64,000 nt of DNA. It comes from Saccharum officinarum (taxonomy: Eukaryota; Streptophyta; Magnoliopsida; Poales; Poaceae). The stretch is from NCBI GenBank assembly GCA_020631735.1, contig CM036223.1, positions 9,772,191 to 9,836,190 on the forward strand. Direction: 5' to 3'. The notes beneath the pieces were generated by a model that made no database searches, was not told the origin of the DNA, and worked only from the letters and a program-made list of their open reading frames with translations. Below, piece by piece: positions 19,610 to 30,080 of this stretch; position 1 is the first letter of the stretch; every line of letters starts with the position of its first letter. Both the position numbers and the translations under genes were made by a program.

Positions 19610-19960
19610 CCGATTCGTCCCCGACCAAATCGTTTTCACCCGCCCGAGCTTCCGCCGCCGCCTTGCCCTATCCGCCGATTCGCCGTCTCGCCATCACCGC
19701 CGGCTCCTCAACTTCTTCCCGGCCGCCGGCGACCTTCCGTCGAGCACGCGCCGCCCCTTCCTCGCCCGCACGCGCTCGTCGCTCGCGCACCACCGCCCGC
19801 TCCCGCGCCGCCCGCAGCTGCGCCGCCACCGACCGCGCCACCGCCGCGCCGCCGTCGCCCGACCGAGCCACCACCGCCGGTGAACCGCGCTCCTGCGAGC
19901 CAGCTTCGTCTCCGACATTGGTACGACTCGTGTCTTGCCTCCGATCGTTTTTCTCGATCT

Positions 19961-19989
19961 ACCCTAACCCTTACCCTAACCCTAGGGTT
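19961..19989. promoter_or_regulatory. Telo-box cluster (ACCCTAA/AACCCTAG)
   Basis: ACCCTAACCC, TTACCCTAAC and CCTAGGGTTC stand in a row in the leader of the extra ORF. Such telomere-like boxes are common near transcription starts of plant genes for the translation machinery. Its presence suggests that the leader came from a host gene. Confidence 0.55.
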
Positions 19990-20346
19990 CGTCGGTCGTT
20001 CGTTCGTCAACGAGTTTCGTCGCGAGTTGTCTTCTTCGCGAAGAGCTCGTCCGGTGGTTTCGGGAAATCTCGCAATCTAGGTCACCGTCGTCTCGTCGAT
20101 CCGAGGTAGCTTCACGTCTCAATTCTCATCGTATCACATATGCTTGCTTTCTCTAGGGTTTCGTACCTTTTAGTCGTATATGTGCTTATAGTAGATCTCT
20201 CTATTCCGTCGTTGCAGCGAGTCTGTCCGTGTGTCGGGTGAGATCAGTTTGCTAAATCCGAGGCCAAGCCTGCGGATACGGATTGAGGCCAAGCCTCTTG
20301 AGTGACAGTTCATCATCTTACAGAGGTTCTCAGTCACTGTGTCAGT

Positions 20347-22812
20347 ATGGTGCGTTGCAAGAACGCCGGTGGTGCTCCTGGTGACGGGAACGACAGTCCC
20401 CCTCGTCGGTCTGACATTGCACGTGGGAAGCGTGTCAAGGTCTTGGCCAGAAAGAAGAAGAAGACACTCACAGAGGCAGAGATTGCTCAGGCCGTAGCAG
20501 ATGCAGCAGAGCAGGCAGAGAGAGGTGGCAGGAGCAGTGGCATACGCATAGGCGAGCGTCGCTTTCATCTTGAAGGTCGACAGCTCGGCACAGAGGCCAC
20601 TGAGGGCACTGAGGATACTAGAGCTGCAGAGGATATGTCAGTTGATCCACCCACAGAGACCACAGAGGCTCCAGAGGCTACAGCAGATACAGAGGAGCAG
20701 CCAGCTCAGTCTCCAGTACGTCGCCGCTCCACACGCGCCCGTACTCAGGTATCTCCTAGGCCAGAGGGTCAGCGACGTGGAGCACGGCCTCCTCCCAGAG
20801 CTAGAGGTTCACCCCCGGTCGAGCACTTTGACTTGAGGGGTGCTACAGCACGTCAGGTGCAGGGGTTGAGGTTCGTGGAGGTCAGTCGGTGGTTTCCACC
20901 TGTGAGGGATCCCAGAGCTTCAGAAGGATTCTATACCCCTCTTCAGGAGGATTTCTACAGAGCTCTAGTTGACAGCGGTATTGCTTTCCGACCACAGAGG
21001 GTCTGTCGACTTGAGTCACTAGTCGAGGTTGTGGGAGAGCAGCTACGTCCGCACCTGTCCTTTCTGCCAGGCTTGTCAGATCTTCTTGGACGGACAGGTG
21101 CATACTGCGGCACATGGGTCAGAGAGTTTTATGCTTCACTATGGATTGATCCTGCCCATGATTTCATTCACTTTGCATTCCGAGGCCGCGATCACCGCCT
21201 ATACAGCAGCAGAGTGCGGGAGATTCTCAGACTCCCAGCTTTTGACACAAAGATACATCAGCTGTGTTATGGTCAGACTCCTCCTCCGAGACGCCCTCAC
21301 GGCGGGACAGTGCCACCTACCGACTTAGTTCGACCCTGCTTCCGTGAGCCTTTTGGCGAAGGGTCTCGACGCACGCCCGCCAGTTTGACTCCACTGGCCA
21401 GAGTTTTGGATGCTATTGTCAGACGCACACTTCTTCCCAGACTTGGCTACAGAGAGGGACTGACTCGGATGCAGTTATGGGTTGTTCACCACCTCCTCTC
21501 ACAGACACGGTTTGATATATGGGATCTCATACTTAGTGAGATGGAGGACACCATAGCTGAGGGCTTCAAGGGTAATCGTCAGCTGCCCTACGCACACTGG
21601 ATCTGCTTCCTTATCAGATCATCTATTCAGATGCCAGCAGAGATCCGAGCTGAGATATCAGATACTACCACTGCTTTTCCTGAGTATGATATCCGTCAGC
21701 TTTGGACATCAGTTACCAGAGATCAGGCCCCAGTGCCAGGACAGCGTGTGCGACCTGAGGTACCTGAGACAGCAGCTGAGCAGGACGCCACAGTTGATGA
21801 GCTTGCAGAGGCAGAGCTTGCAGATCTTGACGCTCAGCCTGCTGACCTTCCTGAGGATGGGACATCTGACAGCACTGATGAGGACTACCAGCCCATCCCC
21901 AGGTACCGGTCTCCTCGGTCCCACGACCACGAGGCCGGTGGCTCTGGTTCAGCCTCCCGCACAGACCCAGCCATGGTGGCAATTCTTGAGAGGTTGACCC
22001 AGGCACAGGAGCAACAGCAACAGCAAATCCAGCGACAGGCTCAGGACACAGCTGCAGCATTTGCACAGATTCAGGCTCGTCAGGACGAGTTTCAGCGTCA
22101 GCAGCTTGAAATCCAGAGACAGCAAGTTGAAATGCAGCGACAGCAATATGAGCTTCAGCGACAGACTGCAGCTAGTCAGCAGCAATACTTGGACCTCCTG
22201 CGCCATCTAGTCACGGTTGGGGTTCCTCCGCCTACTTCTGTCCTGACTTCTACTTTACCAGCTTCTGATCCATCGAGTCAGGGACAGCCGAGTCACCAGT
22301 TCACATCTCCACAGCGGCAGGTTCCCCAGTCTTTCCAGTCCCCGAGCTTCACTCCTATTCACACGGGGTTTACACCATCAGACCAGCCTCGCCCTCACCT
22401 CCTGACAGGCACACCTTTCGGTGATTTCAGTGCTACATACAGCGAGTTGACTGGTCAGCCGACGCCCTCGCATACTACAGTTGCTACTTCTTCAGGGTTG
22501 TTAGCTTCAGAGGCAGTTATTCCTCCAGTGACAGGAACTGGTACTACAGAGACTATACCTTCGTCAGTTGCCTCCACAGATCCTCCTGCTACTGGCTCGC
22601 TACAGGCTCAGGTCACTCAGACGGATCCTATCGTTACTACTTCGCCAGTACCTGTTCCTGCTGTTCAGACCCATACAGTTACACAGCCACATGCTTCATC
22701 AGAGGGTCAGCCAGATAGCTCAGATTCCGAGGGCGATTCTCTGCACTTCATCATTACTCCGCGCACCTCGGCACCCGACACGACTCCGTCTGTCCCCCCA
22801 TCAGATCCTTAG
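20347..22812 (+). CDS. Extra ORF in env position, plant-transposon-domain-like protein
   Basis: The first ATG of the frame is at 20347, giving 821 residues. Residues 1-160 are charged, with a Lys/Arg-rich NLS-like stretch (KRVKVLARKKKK at 28-39). Residues 165-450 form a folded region, with REFYASLWIDPAHDFIHFAF and VREILRLPAFD near 259-300, like the 'putative plant transposon protein' domain seen in many grass and legume repeats. About 555-625 is Gln-rich and predicted to be a coiled coil; the C-terminus is Ser/Thr/Pro-rich. I see no signal peptide and no convincing membrane segment, so a viral-type envelope role is unlikely despite the location between pol and the PPT. The function is unknown. 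It may have its own promoter and a 5' leader intron (GT at about 19921, AG at about 20217). The frame is open throughout, consistent with recent selection or youth. Confidence 0.75.
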   Translation: MVRCKNAGGAPGDGNDSPPRRSDIARGKRVKVLARKKKKTLTEAEIAQAVADAAEQAERGGRSSGIRIGERRFHLEGRQLGTEATEGTEDTRAAEDMSVDPPTETTEAPEATADTEEQPAQSPVRRRSTRARTQVSPRPEGQRRGARPPPRARGSPPVEHFDLRGATARQVQGLRFVEVSRWFPPVRDPRASEGFYTPLQEDFYRALVDSGIAFRPQRVCRLESLVEVVGEQLRPHLSFLPGLSDLLGRTGAYCGTWVREFYASLWIDPAHDFIHFAFRGRDHRLYSSRVREILRLPAFDTKIHQLCYGQTPPPRRPHGGTVPPTDLVRPCFREPFGEGSRRTPASLTPLARVLDAIVRRTLLPRLGYREGLTRMQLWVVHHLLSQTRFDIWDLILSEMEDTIAEGFKGNRQLPYAHWICFLIRSSIQMPAEIRAEISDTTTAFPEYDIRQLWTSVTRDQAPVPGQRVRPEVPETAAEQDATVDELAEAELADLDAQPADLPEDGTSDSTDEDYQPIPRYRSPRSHDHEAGGSGSASRTDPAMVAILERLTQAQEQQQQQIQRQAQDTAAAFAQIQARQDEFQRQQLEIQRQQVEMQRQQYELQRQTAASQQQYLDLLRHLVTVGVPPPTSVLTSTLPASDPSSQGQPSHQFTSPQRQVPQSFQSPSFTPIHTGFTPSDQPRPHLLTGTPFGDFSATYSELTGQPTPSHTTVATSSGLLASEAVIPPVTGTGTTETIPSSVASTDPPATGSLQAQVTQTDPIVTTSPVPVPAVQTHTVTQPHASSEGQPDSSDSEGDSLHFIITPRTSAPDTTPSVPPSDP

Positions 22813-23268
22813 ATTAGCCTTTTCTTTTGGCGCTTGATGCCAAAGGGGGAGAGAGAGTAGTTTCAGGGGGAGATTTGAGAGCTGTTTTTTCGTTTTTTTC
22901 CTGTGTGCTACATTCATGCATCATGTTTACTTTTCAGTCATTGCATTCGTGTGACATGTCATTGTGAGATAAACCTTAAGTCTTAATGTTTCATTCTGTT
23001 AGTGTTATCTCTTGTCACCGTTTTTAATTATAGCTCTAAGGTTGTGCTTCCGTGCCTTACTCCGATAAATTATGAGCTATATCCTTTTGTGTACTAACGC
23101 TTTTTGTCTTATCTTATGAGTACACTCTTTTGGCTTGGGACACATAAGCATTTCCTTTCACGTCTCTACTTAATTGCTTGTTGCTTATGTGTACCATGCA
23201 TGTTCAAAAACCTCAACTCAAATCTTTCATATCTGAGTATTGTCATCAATCACCAAAAAGGGGGAGAT
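22813..23268 (+). other. 3' region with PPT and PPT-like repeats
   Basis: CCAAAGGGGGAGAGAG at 22840 and TCAGGGGGAGATTT at 22864 precede the functional-looking polypurine tract AAAAAGGGGGAGAT at 23255-23268, which touches the 3' LTR. Repeated PPT-like motifs before the 3' LTR are a known Sirevirus trait. The rest is AT-rich and noncoding. Confidence 0.75.
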
Positions 23269-24873
23269 TGAAAGCATCTAGGCCCCGAGGTTTGGTTTCG
23301 GCAATTGATGACAACGCTTTATTACCATGACTAACGTGTGTTTTGCAGAAACTTTGGTAAGTTAGGTCATGGAGGTTTTAACTGCTTTGGGCACCATGGT
23401 ATTCATGCCCCTTAATGGAAATCGTTTCGGTTTTCAAAAGAGTGACGTCAAGATTAAGGACGGTTAGTTCCGGATGTCGAGGTGTTGAGAGACATTTGGA
23501 ATAGTCGTTAGGATCTTCGTTTTTCTCTTTTGGCCGTACTATAAAGGGGGGCATGAGCGGGTAGCTTGACCTAGGCGAGTCCTATGTTTAGGTGTGGTGC
23601 ACACTTGTTAAACTTGGCGCTAGGCAGCTCTAGAATAGCTCAAAGTTCAGTTGGGAGCAACTTGGTTGAAGTTGTAACGCTTTGCGGAGAGTTTCGGGTC
23701 ATTTTCCAGTGACCGGACGCGGTCCTCGGCATGACCGGACGCGTCCGGTCAGTTCAGTTCCGCGACTGAGGTTTCAGCTCTGAGCACCGGACGCGGTCCT
23801 CGCGAGGACCGGACGCGGTGGTCAGAAGTCAACACGTGTCACTTAAGGGAAACACCCCATCGGACGCGACCTGGGTGTGATCGGCGCGTCCGGTCATAGT
23901 CCAGTAAGGTCCTGAGACGACCGGACGCGTCCGGTCATCACCCATCGGACGCGGTAGCGCGTCCGGTGCGAGTACAGTAAGCTCCACGCACGATCGGACG
24001 CGTCCGGTCATCCCTGACCGGCGCGTCCGGTCATTTAGGTGTTTTTCGGTTTTGACCGTTACGAGCGACCGGCGCGTCCGGTCAGTACGACCGGCGCGTC
24101 CGGTCAGCTCGAGTTTTGCTGAGTCAGCAGGTAACGGTTCGTTTCGTCTGTGGGGTGTATAAATACATCCCCACCACCTCTTTTAGAGGTCTCTTGCTCA
24201 TTTGATCAGCTGACAAACACCTTTGAAGTGCAAGGTAGTGCAAGAGCACTAGTGAGGATAGAGATTTGAGAATCAAAGCTTGTGAGTTCCTCACTAGAGA
24301 TTAGAGAGTAACAAGTGTGCATCCACTTTCTCATTTAGGCTCGTAGAGGTCAAGTGAGAGTTCTAGCTTGTTACTCTTGGTGATCGCCATCACCTAGACG
24401 GCTTGGTGGTGATTGGGAGTTTGGTGTTCATCCGGCGGAGCTTGTGGATGACCCAACTCATCTTGTGAGCGGTTGTGGGTGATTCACCGCGACGGAGTGT
24501 CGAAGAATCAACCCGTAGAGAGCACTTGATCCTTGCGCGGATCAAGGGGGAGCGACACCCTTGCGCGGGTGCTCCAACGAGGACTAGTGGGGAGTGGCGA
24601 CTCTCCGATACCTCGGAAAAACATCGCCGTGTTCCTTGCCCCTTTACATTCAAGCATTTACTTTCTCGTATTTACTTACATTGCTTGTTTACATTCCTAG
24701 ACTTGCCATGCTAGACTAGGATTGGAAACTAGGGTGCAAAACTTTGTATCGGTAGACTCACTAGGAACACAAGTAGACACTAGGGGTGAATTCCAGCTTG
24801 TAGGATTTATTCCTTGCTTTTATTTTTAGAAAAGCCCAATTCACCCCCCCTCTTGGGCATCTTGATCCTTTCA
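23269..24873 (+). repeat. 3' LTR of element 1
   Basis: It has the same length and ends as the 5' LTR, with the palindrome array at 23710-24105 and TATAAATA at 24158-24165. It is followed by host sequence CCTTGATTG. Near identity to the 5' LTR dates the insertion as recent. Confidence 0.95.
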
Positions 24874-25215
24874 CCTTGATTGTTTTTGCTACGTGCATGC
24901 ATGTACCGATCATGAGATATGGATAATAAAAGAATTGATATGCATTTATATATTGTACTGGCTAAATGCCATGTCCAATCTGGTGTAGTTATTTGCAAGC
25001 AACATAATTAAAAAATGCATGTGTTCCTAATGACGAAAGATTTAAATTGTTCTTAAGGATATATGCCCCCTCAACATTACCATTGGATATGCATGGGCTG
25101 TCCCTGCTACATTTTGATTTTTTAAGGTTGGTCAGATGTGATTTTTAGAGACATGTAGTATGCTCGCCTCAAGGAGAGTGTCACCGTTAATCGTTGTTAA
25201 CAGAGGCGGTCCTGG
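24874..25215. other. Host flank right of element 1, nothing recognised
   Basis: AT-rich unique sequence with no open frame of note, RNA gene or repeat that I can see. Confidence 0.6.
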
Positions 25216-25671
25216 TTAGGGATGAAAATGGATGTATGGAAATCTAAATTATCCGAATCCATATCCGCTAAAACTTATAATATGGATATTTGTATCCGTA
25301 TCCGTTTCTAATGTGGATAATAAATGAATGTATTCGAATTCATTTTTTCAGTATTTTTCTATATCCGATTCTAGATCCATATTGAACAACAATATGGAAT
25401 ATCCGACATTTACCCATATTTGAGAAAAACAAAGTATAGTGAAAAGTGACATCGGAACAAAGTATGGTGAGAACAACAACAATTCGTTTTTGAATTTAAC
25501 AATATGCCCTTTGAGTTGAATTGATTAAATATCCAAATAAAAATCCGAATCCAAGATTATTTTGTATTCGTATTCGAAAATATTCATACCCGTATTCGAA
25601 TCTGAATTAAAATGAGGTAAAAGGTGACAACGGATCCAATCTCATACGAATCCAATCTGTTTTCATCCCCG
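25216..25671. mobile_element. hAT-like MITE, ~456 bp
   Basis: It starts GGGATGAAAATGGATG and ends CTGTTTTCATCCCC, inverted ends of ~14 bp with few mismatches. The interior is full of TCCGAATCC, ATCCGTATCC and GTATTCG words, typical of the grass GGGATGAAAACGGAT repeat family. No clear 8-bp target duplication remains. No transposase. Confidence 0.6.
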
Positions 25672-26130
25672 CACGTGAAAATGATGTTTAGATGTGGGTG
25701 AGTTAGGACGCCCGCCTCTGGAAAATAAAAAAAATTAGAAAAAACAAACAACAACTTCTATTTCTGCCATCTTCGCTCCAACACTGCCCTTGGCCGCTAC
25801 CACGAGCTTCGGCTTCTTTCGCCACCGCTACAACTCAATGCAATCAAGTAGAGGCCGGATCTAGTGCCGCCCTTGGCCTCAAGGTCAGAAGGTTCTCACG
25901 AACGAGCCTTGGCTCGCTTGGTTGGGCACGCTCGGTGGAGCGTCCACCACCAGCGTTGGAGCCCTGCTCAACGCTGGTTTTCGCACGGGAATTTATTCCC
26001 AGTTTTCTTTGTAGCCTCTAGCGCGGATACTCCATAATGGTCAAGGTGTCATGTCCACCATGCTTAGATTTTATTGATCTTTAAGTACCTCTCAGCCGCG
26101 TATGTGTCTTTTAAGAATAGGTGTAGATCT
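25672..26130. other. Intergenic, moderately GC-rich, nothing recognised
   Basis: It contains GGATCTAGTGCCGCCCTTGG, a near copy of which stands at about 27130-27180, so the flanks of the hAT element at 26139 may share an older repeat. No gene seen. Confidence 0.5.
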
Positions 26131-26138
26131 ATCTTGCG

Positions 26139-26964
26139 TCAAGATAGCAATGGGGACATCCCCGCCGGGGAGCGCTATCTCATCCCCGTCCCCGATCTCT
26201 GGAATTTCCCCCGCTCCCCGTCCCCGGCCCCCGTCACGGGGCTGTCTTTCTCCCGTCCCCGTCCCCGATTGGAGTAGCGGGGCCCCGACGGGTGTCACGT
26301 ACCCGACTACGAGTCCACGGCAGCTCCATCCCTCTCCCGTCCGGCGTCATTCATCCCACCCAGGCACGGCGGCAACAAAGCAGCAGCAGCCGCGAGAGCA
26401 CTCAGCGTCACAGCATGGGATTAGGGAAGGGCACAGTCGTACAGCAACAGCGGGAGATGGGACATGGGAGGTGTCCGAGCGACCGAACCTCTCACGGAAG
26501 AGACCAAATCGAGAAGAGCGGACCTTGGTTGACTCTTGCGGAAGAGGAGCGGACATCGGAGGCGAGGAAGCAGAGTTGGAGCCTCAAGCGACGGAGGAAG
26601 CGGTCGTTGTGGGCTGTCTCACGGAAGAGGAATGGAGGTGAGGCGGGGTTGGGCGACTACGGACTGAGCGGCGGAGGTTGGGATCAGTATAAACTAGGGT
26701 TAGAAATCCTTTTTATACAAGTGCCTTGGGCTTGGGCCAATTCATTTGTATTGGGCTTTCTTGGGTCTATACTACCTGCATAAACACATAGCGGGGCCCC
26801 AACGGGTGACGGGGATGGGGAGGCAGGGATCGTTCCCTCCCCCGTTTCCCCCGACGGGGATAGCTTTTAGCCCGTTAAGTCTCCCGTGGGGATAAAAAGC
26901 ACCCCATTTTCATCCCCTAATGGATGAAATCCCCGTCGGGAATCGGGGCCCATTGCCATCTTAA
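26139..26964. mobile_element. Non-autonomous hAT element, 826 bp, with 8-bp TSD
   Basis: The 8-bp duplication ATCTTGCG stands at 26131-26138 and 26965-26972. The ends TCAAGATAGCAATGGGG and CCCATTGCCATCTTAA are inverted repeats with two mismatches. Subterminal regions hold many CCCCGT/ACGGGG words in both orientations. A central ~500-bp piece contains overlapping low-complexity frames (26102-26783) and may be captured host DNA. There is no transposase, so movement would need an enzyme supplied in trans. Confidence 0.88.
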
Positions 26965-26972
26965 ATCTTGCG

Positions 26973-27584
26973 CACAATGTGTGTGTTTGCGTGCGTGTGG
27001 TGTGAGTTGTGCTGAACTTTATACTACAACTTGTACTTGAACTGTACTTGAAGTACTGATAAGGCGTAAAAAAAACTTTGGAAGGTTCTCCGTGCTCGCC
27101 ACTGCCGCTCTTCAACGCCCGCGACAGCAACCAGATCTAGGATCCAGTGCCGCAGAAGCCCGGATGCAGTGCCGCCCTTGTCCCTTACCGTATCGAGGAC
27201 GACCTTGACACCGTCATATTATTGTCATCAGATAAGATAAATAAACTTAGATAATCAAAACTGACTGTACAAAGTACAATATTGGCTTGTAACTGACAGC
27301 AGCCAACTTCAACAAAAGAAAGAGAGAACAGCAGATAGCTGCTAGTTTCAAACAATCAGAGCTCCTGCTCAAATGAGATGACAAATAAATCTAGTTAAGT
27401 ACGATGCATTCCGATCACACTAACGCACAAAATGGACATATAAGGACCACAGAACCCACAACAGCTCAGAACATTCGATGAATTTCATGACAAGTTTCAC
27501 ATGTAATAAAACCTCAAAAAACTCTTGCTAGCTTATTCGACAAGTTCAACTCTTACAATCCCGAGGGGGACAAAGGCAACAAAG
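26973..27584 (-). other. Intergenic and probable 3' UTR of cytochrome b5
   Basis: AT-rich DNA downstream of the cytochrome b5 stop codon. The last few hundred bases before 27585 are likely its 3' UTR; an exact poly(A) site cannot be fixed. Nothing else is recognised. Confidence 0.5.
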
Positions 27585-29852
27585 CTAAGCAGACTCCGAC
27601 TTGGTGTACATCCTAACAGCAACAGCCAGGCCCAGGATTGCAAGGGGAACCAAAAACTGGAGGATCTTGATGACAAACTCTGGGGTCTTGTCCTGGTTGT
27701 AGTGCGGTTGCTTGGGGGGAACATACTTTGTCCTAGAAGGGATCGTCGATGCGTCGATTTCACCGACCAAGTACTCATCCATCATCGCACGGGCAGTGTT
27801 GCTGTGCCCGACATCCTCGAAATCATCAGTTGCATCCTTGCCTGTATCAGGTTCAAATGGATTGTATGTTACCGCATTCTTTCACAACCTTGGTCAGGCA
27901 CTGGTTAGTGGTACTGCTGGTATGTAAAGACAAGAAAGCATACCAGTTGAAGACAACAGAACATCATCACCCCCTGGGTGGTCTTCCAAAAACTTCGTCA
28001 CATCGTATACCTATTCCACAGCAAAACACAGAGATGGTGAGGTTCTTACAGAGAAAAGGATTAAATCAGATTCTACAAACATTAATGACATAGGTGGTGC
28101 AATGCCCACCAGCAAAAGGGGCAGGACCATAAAAACAAGTGATAAGAGATAATCAACATTCATTGTGAAATAATGTTATGCGAATGAAAACTTCAGGTTT
28201 CCAAGGAAGGCTAAGCAGACATAACAAGTTTCATAAAGGTTAAGTAGCATGTCTTATCTGAAGATAAGAAAACCATCAATCTTGGAAAAAGGCAATAGGA
28301 ACCATCTATATGTTATATTATGATTGGTCACCAACCGAGGTACTAAACTTGGACTATATCAGTCTTCAAAAAAATTATATCCCAAGGATTAAAATTCTAC
28401 TCCATCGATTTACATGCTTATATCAATGTGAAGATAAAATAGTGCAGACTTGCTAGTTCAAGATGACGTGTAAGGAGCTTGCTTTCCCTAGCAGTACACA
28501 GTTGTGGCACTTGATGAACAGAATGCACAATTTAGAACGAGCTTCTGGAAGGGGGCAGAATATATCTAGAGCAAAGAGAATGACTTTAGAAAGTAACGTA
28601 CTACAAGTCTGCGAACCCACTTATAACAGAATAATGGACAATCCGAAGTTGATAACATTATCAGCTACTGAATTGTTTTGGGGGCAAAACATCTGGAAAG
28701 GTTTAATACACATTTCTATCAAGGAATTGTTACTGATGTTTCAATTGCCTCTAGCAAACAAGATGAAGCGACACAAGATATAGTTAATACATTCAAGAGG
28801 AAAGATAATGTCTTTCGAAATTAATCCTACTGCAAGTCTACAAACCCACTAAGCAGAATCGTGGACATTTAATTTGATGTCAATAACATTACTGGCTACT
28901 GAATTGTCAGGGGGAAGGCAAAACATCTGGAAAGGTTTAATATGCATTTCTATCAAAGAACTGTTACTGATGTTTCAATGGCCTCTAGCAAACAAGATGA
29001 AGCGACACAGGGCATGGTGAAATATCTGTCGCAAAGAAACAAACAAGCTTTAATCGCAAAAAAAAAAAGCTTTAAATGTCCCAGACAGACAGACTCCCAG
29101 TGATGCCATGACGTGAAACGATTAGCTATACACTGCTGACCGCACTATTGGCACTTTGCACAAAGGGATTTCCACGTTACAACGAGACATGATGAGGATA
29201 AAACATGACATCACAAGTACAAAGGCGCAGGCAATTGCCAAGTGTATACCAACTAAACGTGGGGGTCTGCTTGCAGATACGAACCAAACACAGAGATTCG
29301 ATTCGGTTCGGTATCTGGGTGCGCAGGAGCTGAACTGTAAACACCCACAGAGCAGCGCGATTCATCAGCTGACACAACTAGGGGGGCAGTCTGGCTCTGA
29401 ATCGGTCGCCCCGAGAGCAGAGACTAGCGCTAGCTCAAGAGTCTACGCGGGAAACAAGCACCGGACCAACCAATCACGATGGACTCCGCCGGATCTGCGG
29501 GCTCGTCGCCAGCATATCCAGAATCAAGAATCCATCTTGGACAAAACAAGCCTGCCTAGCACTAGAAAAATTGAGCAGGGCCCGCAGGCCGCCAGTCGGC
29601 GTGAACAGGAGACGCAAAATCTAATCTTTGGATCGGGACTCGGGGAATCCGATGATCAACCAAGGGAGGCATGGCTGGCTTGGGAGGAAGAGAAGAAGAG
29701 ACATCGACCATCCATCCATATCCATAGGGAAAAGGGTAAGGGCCTAAGGGGGAAGGGGAGAGGGAGATGTATACCTTGCCGCCGATGATGAGCCAGCAAT
29801 CCTCCTTGGAGTTGTGCTTGGCGACGTCCTCGAGGGTGAAGACCTTGGACAT
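27585..29852 (-). CDS. Cytochrome b5 (tail-anchored, ER type)
   Basis: Three coding exons on the minus strand: 29852-29775, 28010-27944 and 27841-27585, with GT-AG introns, total 402 bases, 133 residues. It is an electron carrier for ER desaturases, hydroxylases and P450s. The N-terminus MSKVFTLEDVAKHNSK opens the heme-binding fold; axial ligands are H37 in DHPGGDD and H61 in DVGHSNTAR. The region 104-124 (FVIKILQFLVPLAILG...) is the C-terminal membrane anchor, followed by a short polar tail, so the protein is tail-anchored with the heme domain in the cytosol. The start is fixed by the family N-terminus and by a GC-rich leader upstream. Length, ligands and splice phases all fit the family, and no lesion is seen. 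It is the one clearly functional host gene here. Confidence 0.96.
28604..29014. repeat. Tandem duplication in cytochrome b5 intron 1
   Basis: Two diverged copies start at 28604 and 28833, a period of 229 bases. Shared blocks include GGCAAAACATCTGGAAAGG and CTCTAGCAAACAAGATGAAG. It lies wholly within the 1758-base first intron and does not touch splice sites. Confidence 0.85.
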
Positions 29853-30080
29853 GGCTGCTGCGGCGGCGGCGGCTGGCTGGATCGAGGTCGATGGCGAATC
29901 GAGCGAGGTGGTTGGTTGGTTGCGCGAGGTGGAGGAGACGGAGGGGGATTCCCTTTTAAAACCGCGGCGGCAGGAGCAGGAACGCAATCGAGTCCACCTC
30001 CGCCAACCACAAATCCACCGATGCCTTCTCTTCTCTTCACTCCGATCCGACTGCTACCCAATTTCGTCTGCTCCAACTAT
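29853..30080 (-). promoter_or_regulatory. Cytochrome b5 leader and core promoter
   Basis: A GC-rich leader with a CCGCCGCCGCC run directly precedes the ATG. TTTTAAAA at about 29955-29962 (minus strand) is the best TATA candidate, ~105 bases before the start codon. CT-rich and GAGG tracts follow further upstream. The long minus-strand frame 29562-29987 that reads through the leader is a shadow. Confidence 0.5.

Larger units (their letters stand above)
11484..24873 (+). mobile_element. Complete Ty1/copia Sirevirus-type retrotransposon (13.4 kb), element 1
   Basis: Two 1605-bp LTRs (11484-13088 and 23269-24873) with TGAAAG...CTTTCA ends flank a PBS, gag, pol in the copia order PR-IN-RT-RH, an extra ORF and a polypurine tract AAAAAGGGGGAGAT. 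I count about eight substitutions between the LTRs. With a commonly used grass rate of 1.3e-8 per site per year this gives roughly 0.2 million years. Large size, a long gag with two zinc knuckles, palindrome-rich LTRs and multiple PPT-like motifs are Sirevirus hallmarks. Both flanks share CACCTTG at the junction, so a clean 5-bp target duplication is ambiguous. Confidence 0.93.

Noticed and set aside
19177..20109. 310-codon ORF before the extra ORF
   Set aside because: It reads through the palindrome array (repeated DAAP) and the leader; repeat-driven frame without domain.
20347..22812. Envelope glycoprotein
   Set aside because: Position fits, but no signal peptide, fusion peptide or membrane anchor is visible.
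26102..26783. Two overlapping ORFs of ~170 codons
   Set aside because: They cross the left border of the hAT element and consist of its GC-rich repeats.
29156..29788. 210-codon plus-strand ORF
   Set aside because: It overlaps intron 1 and exon 1 of cytochrome b5 on the opposite strand; no domain and no independent evidence.
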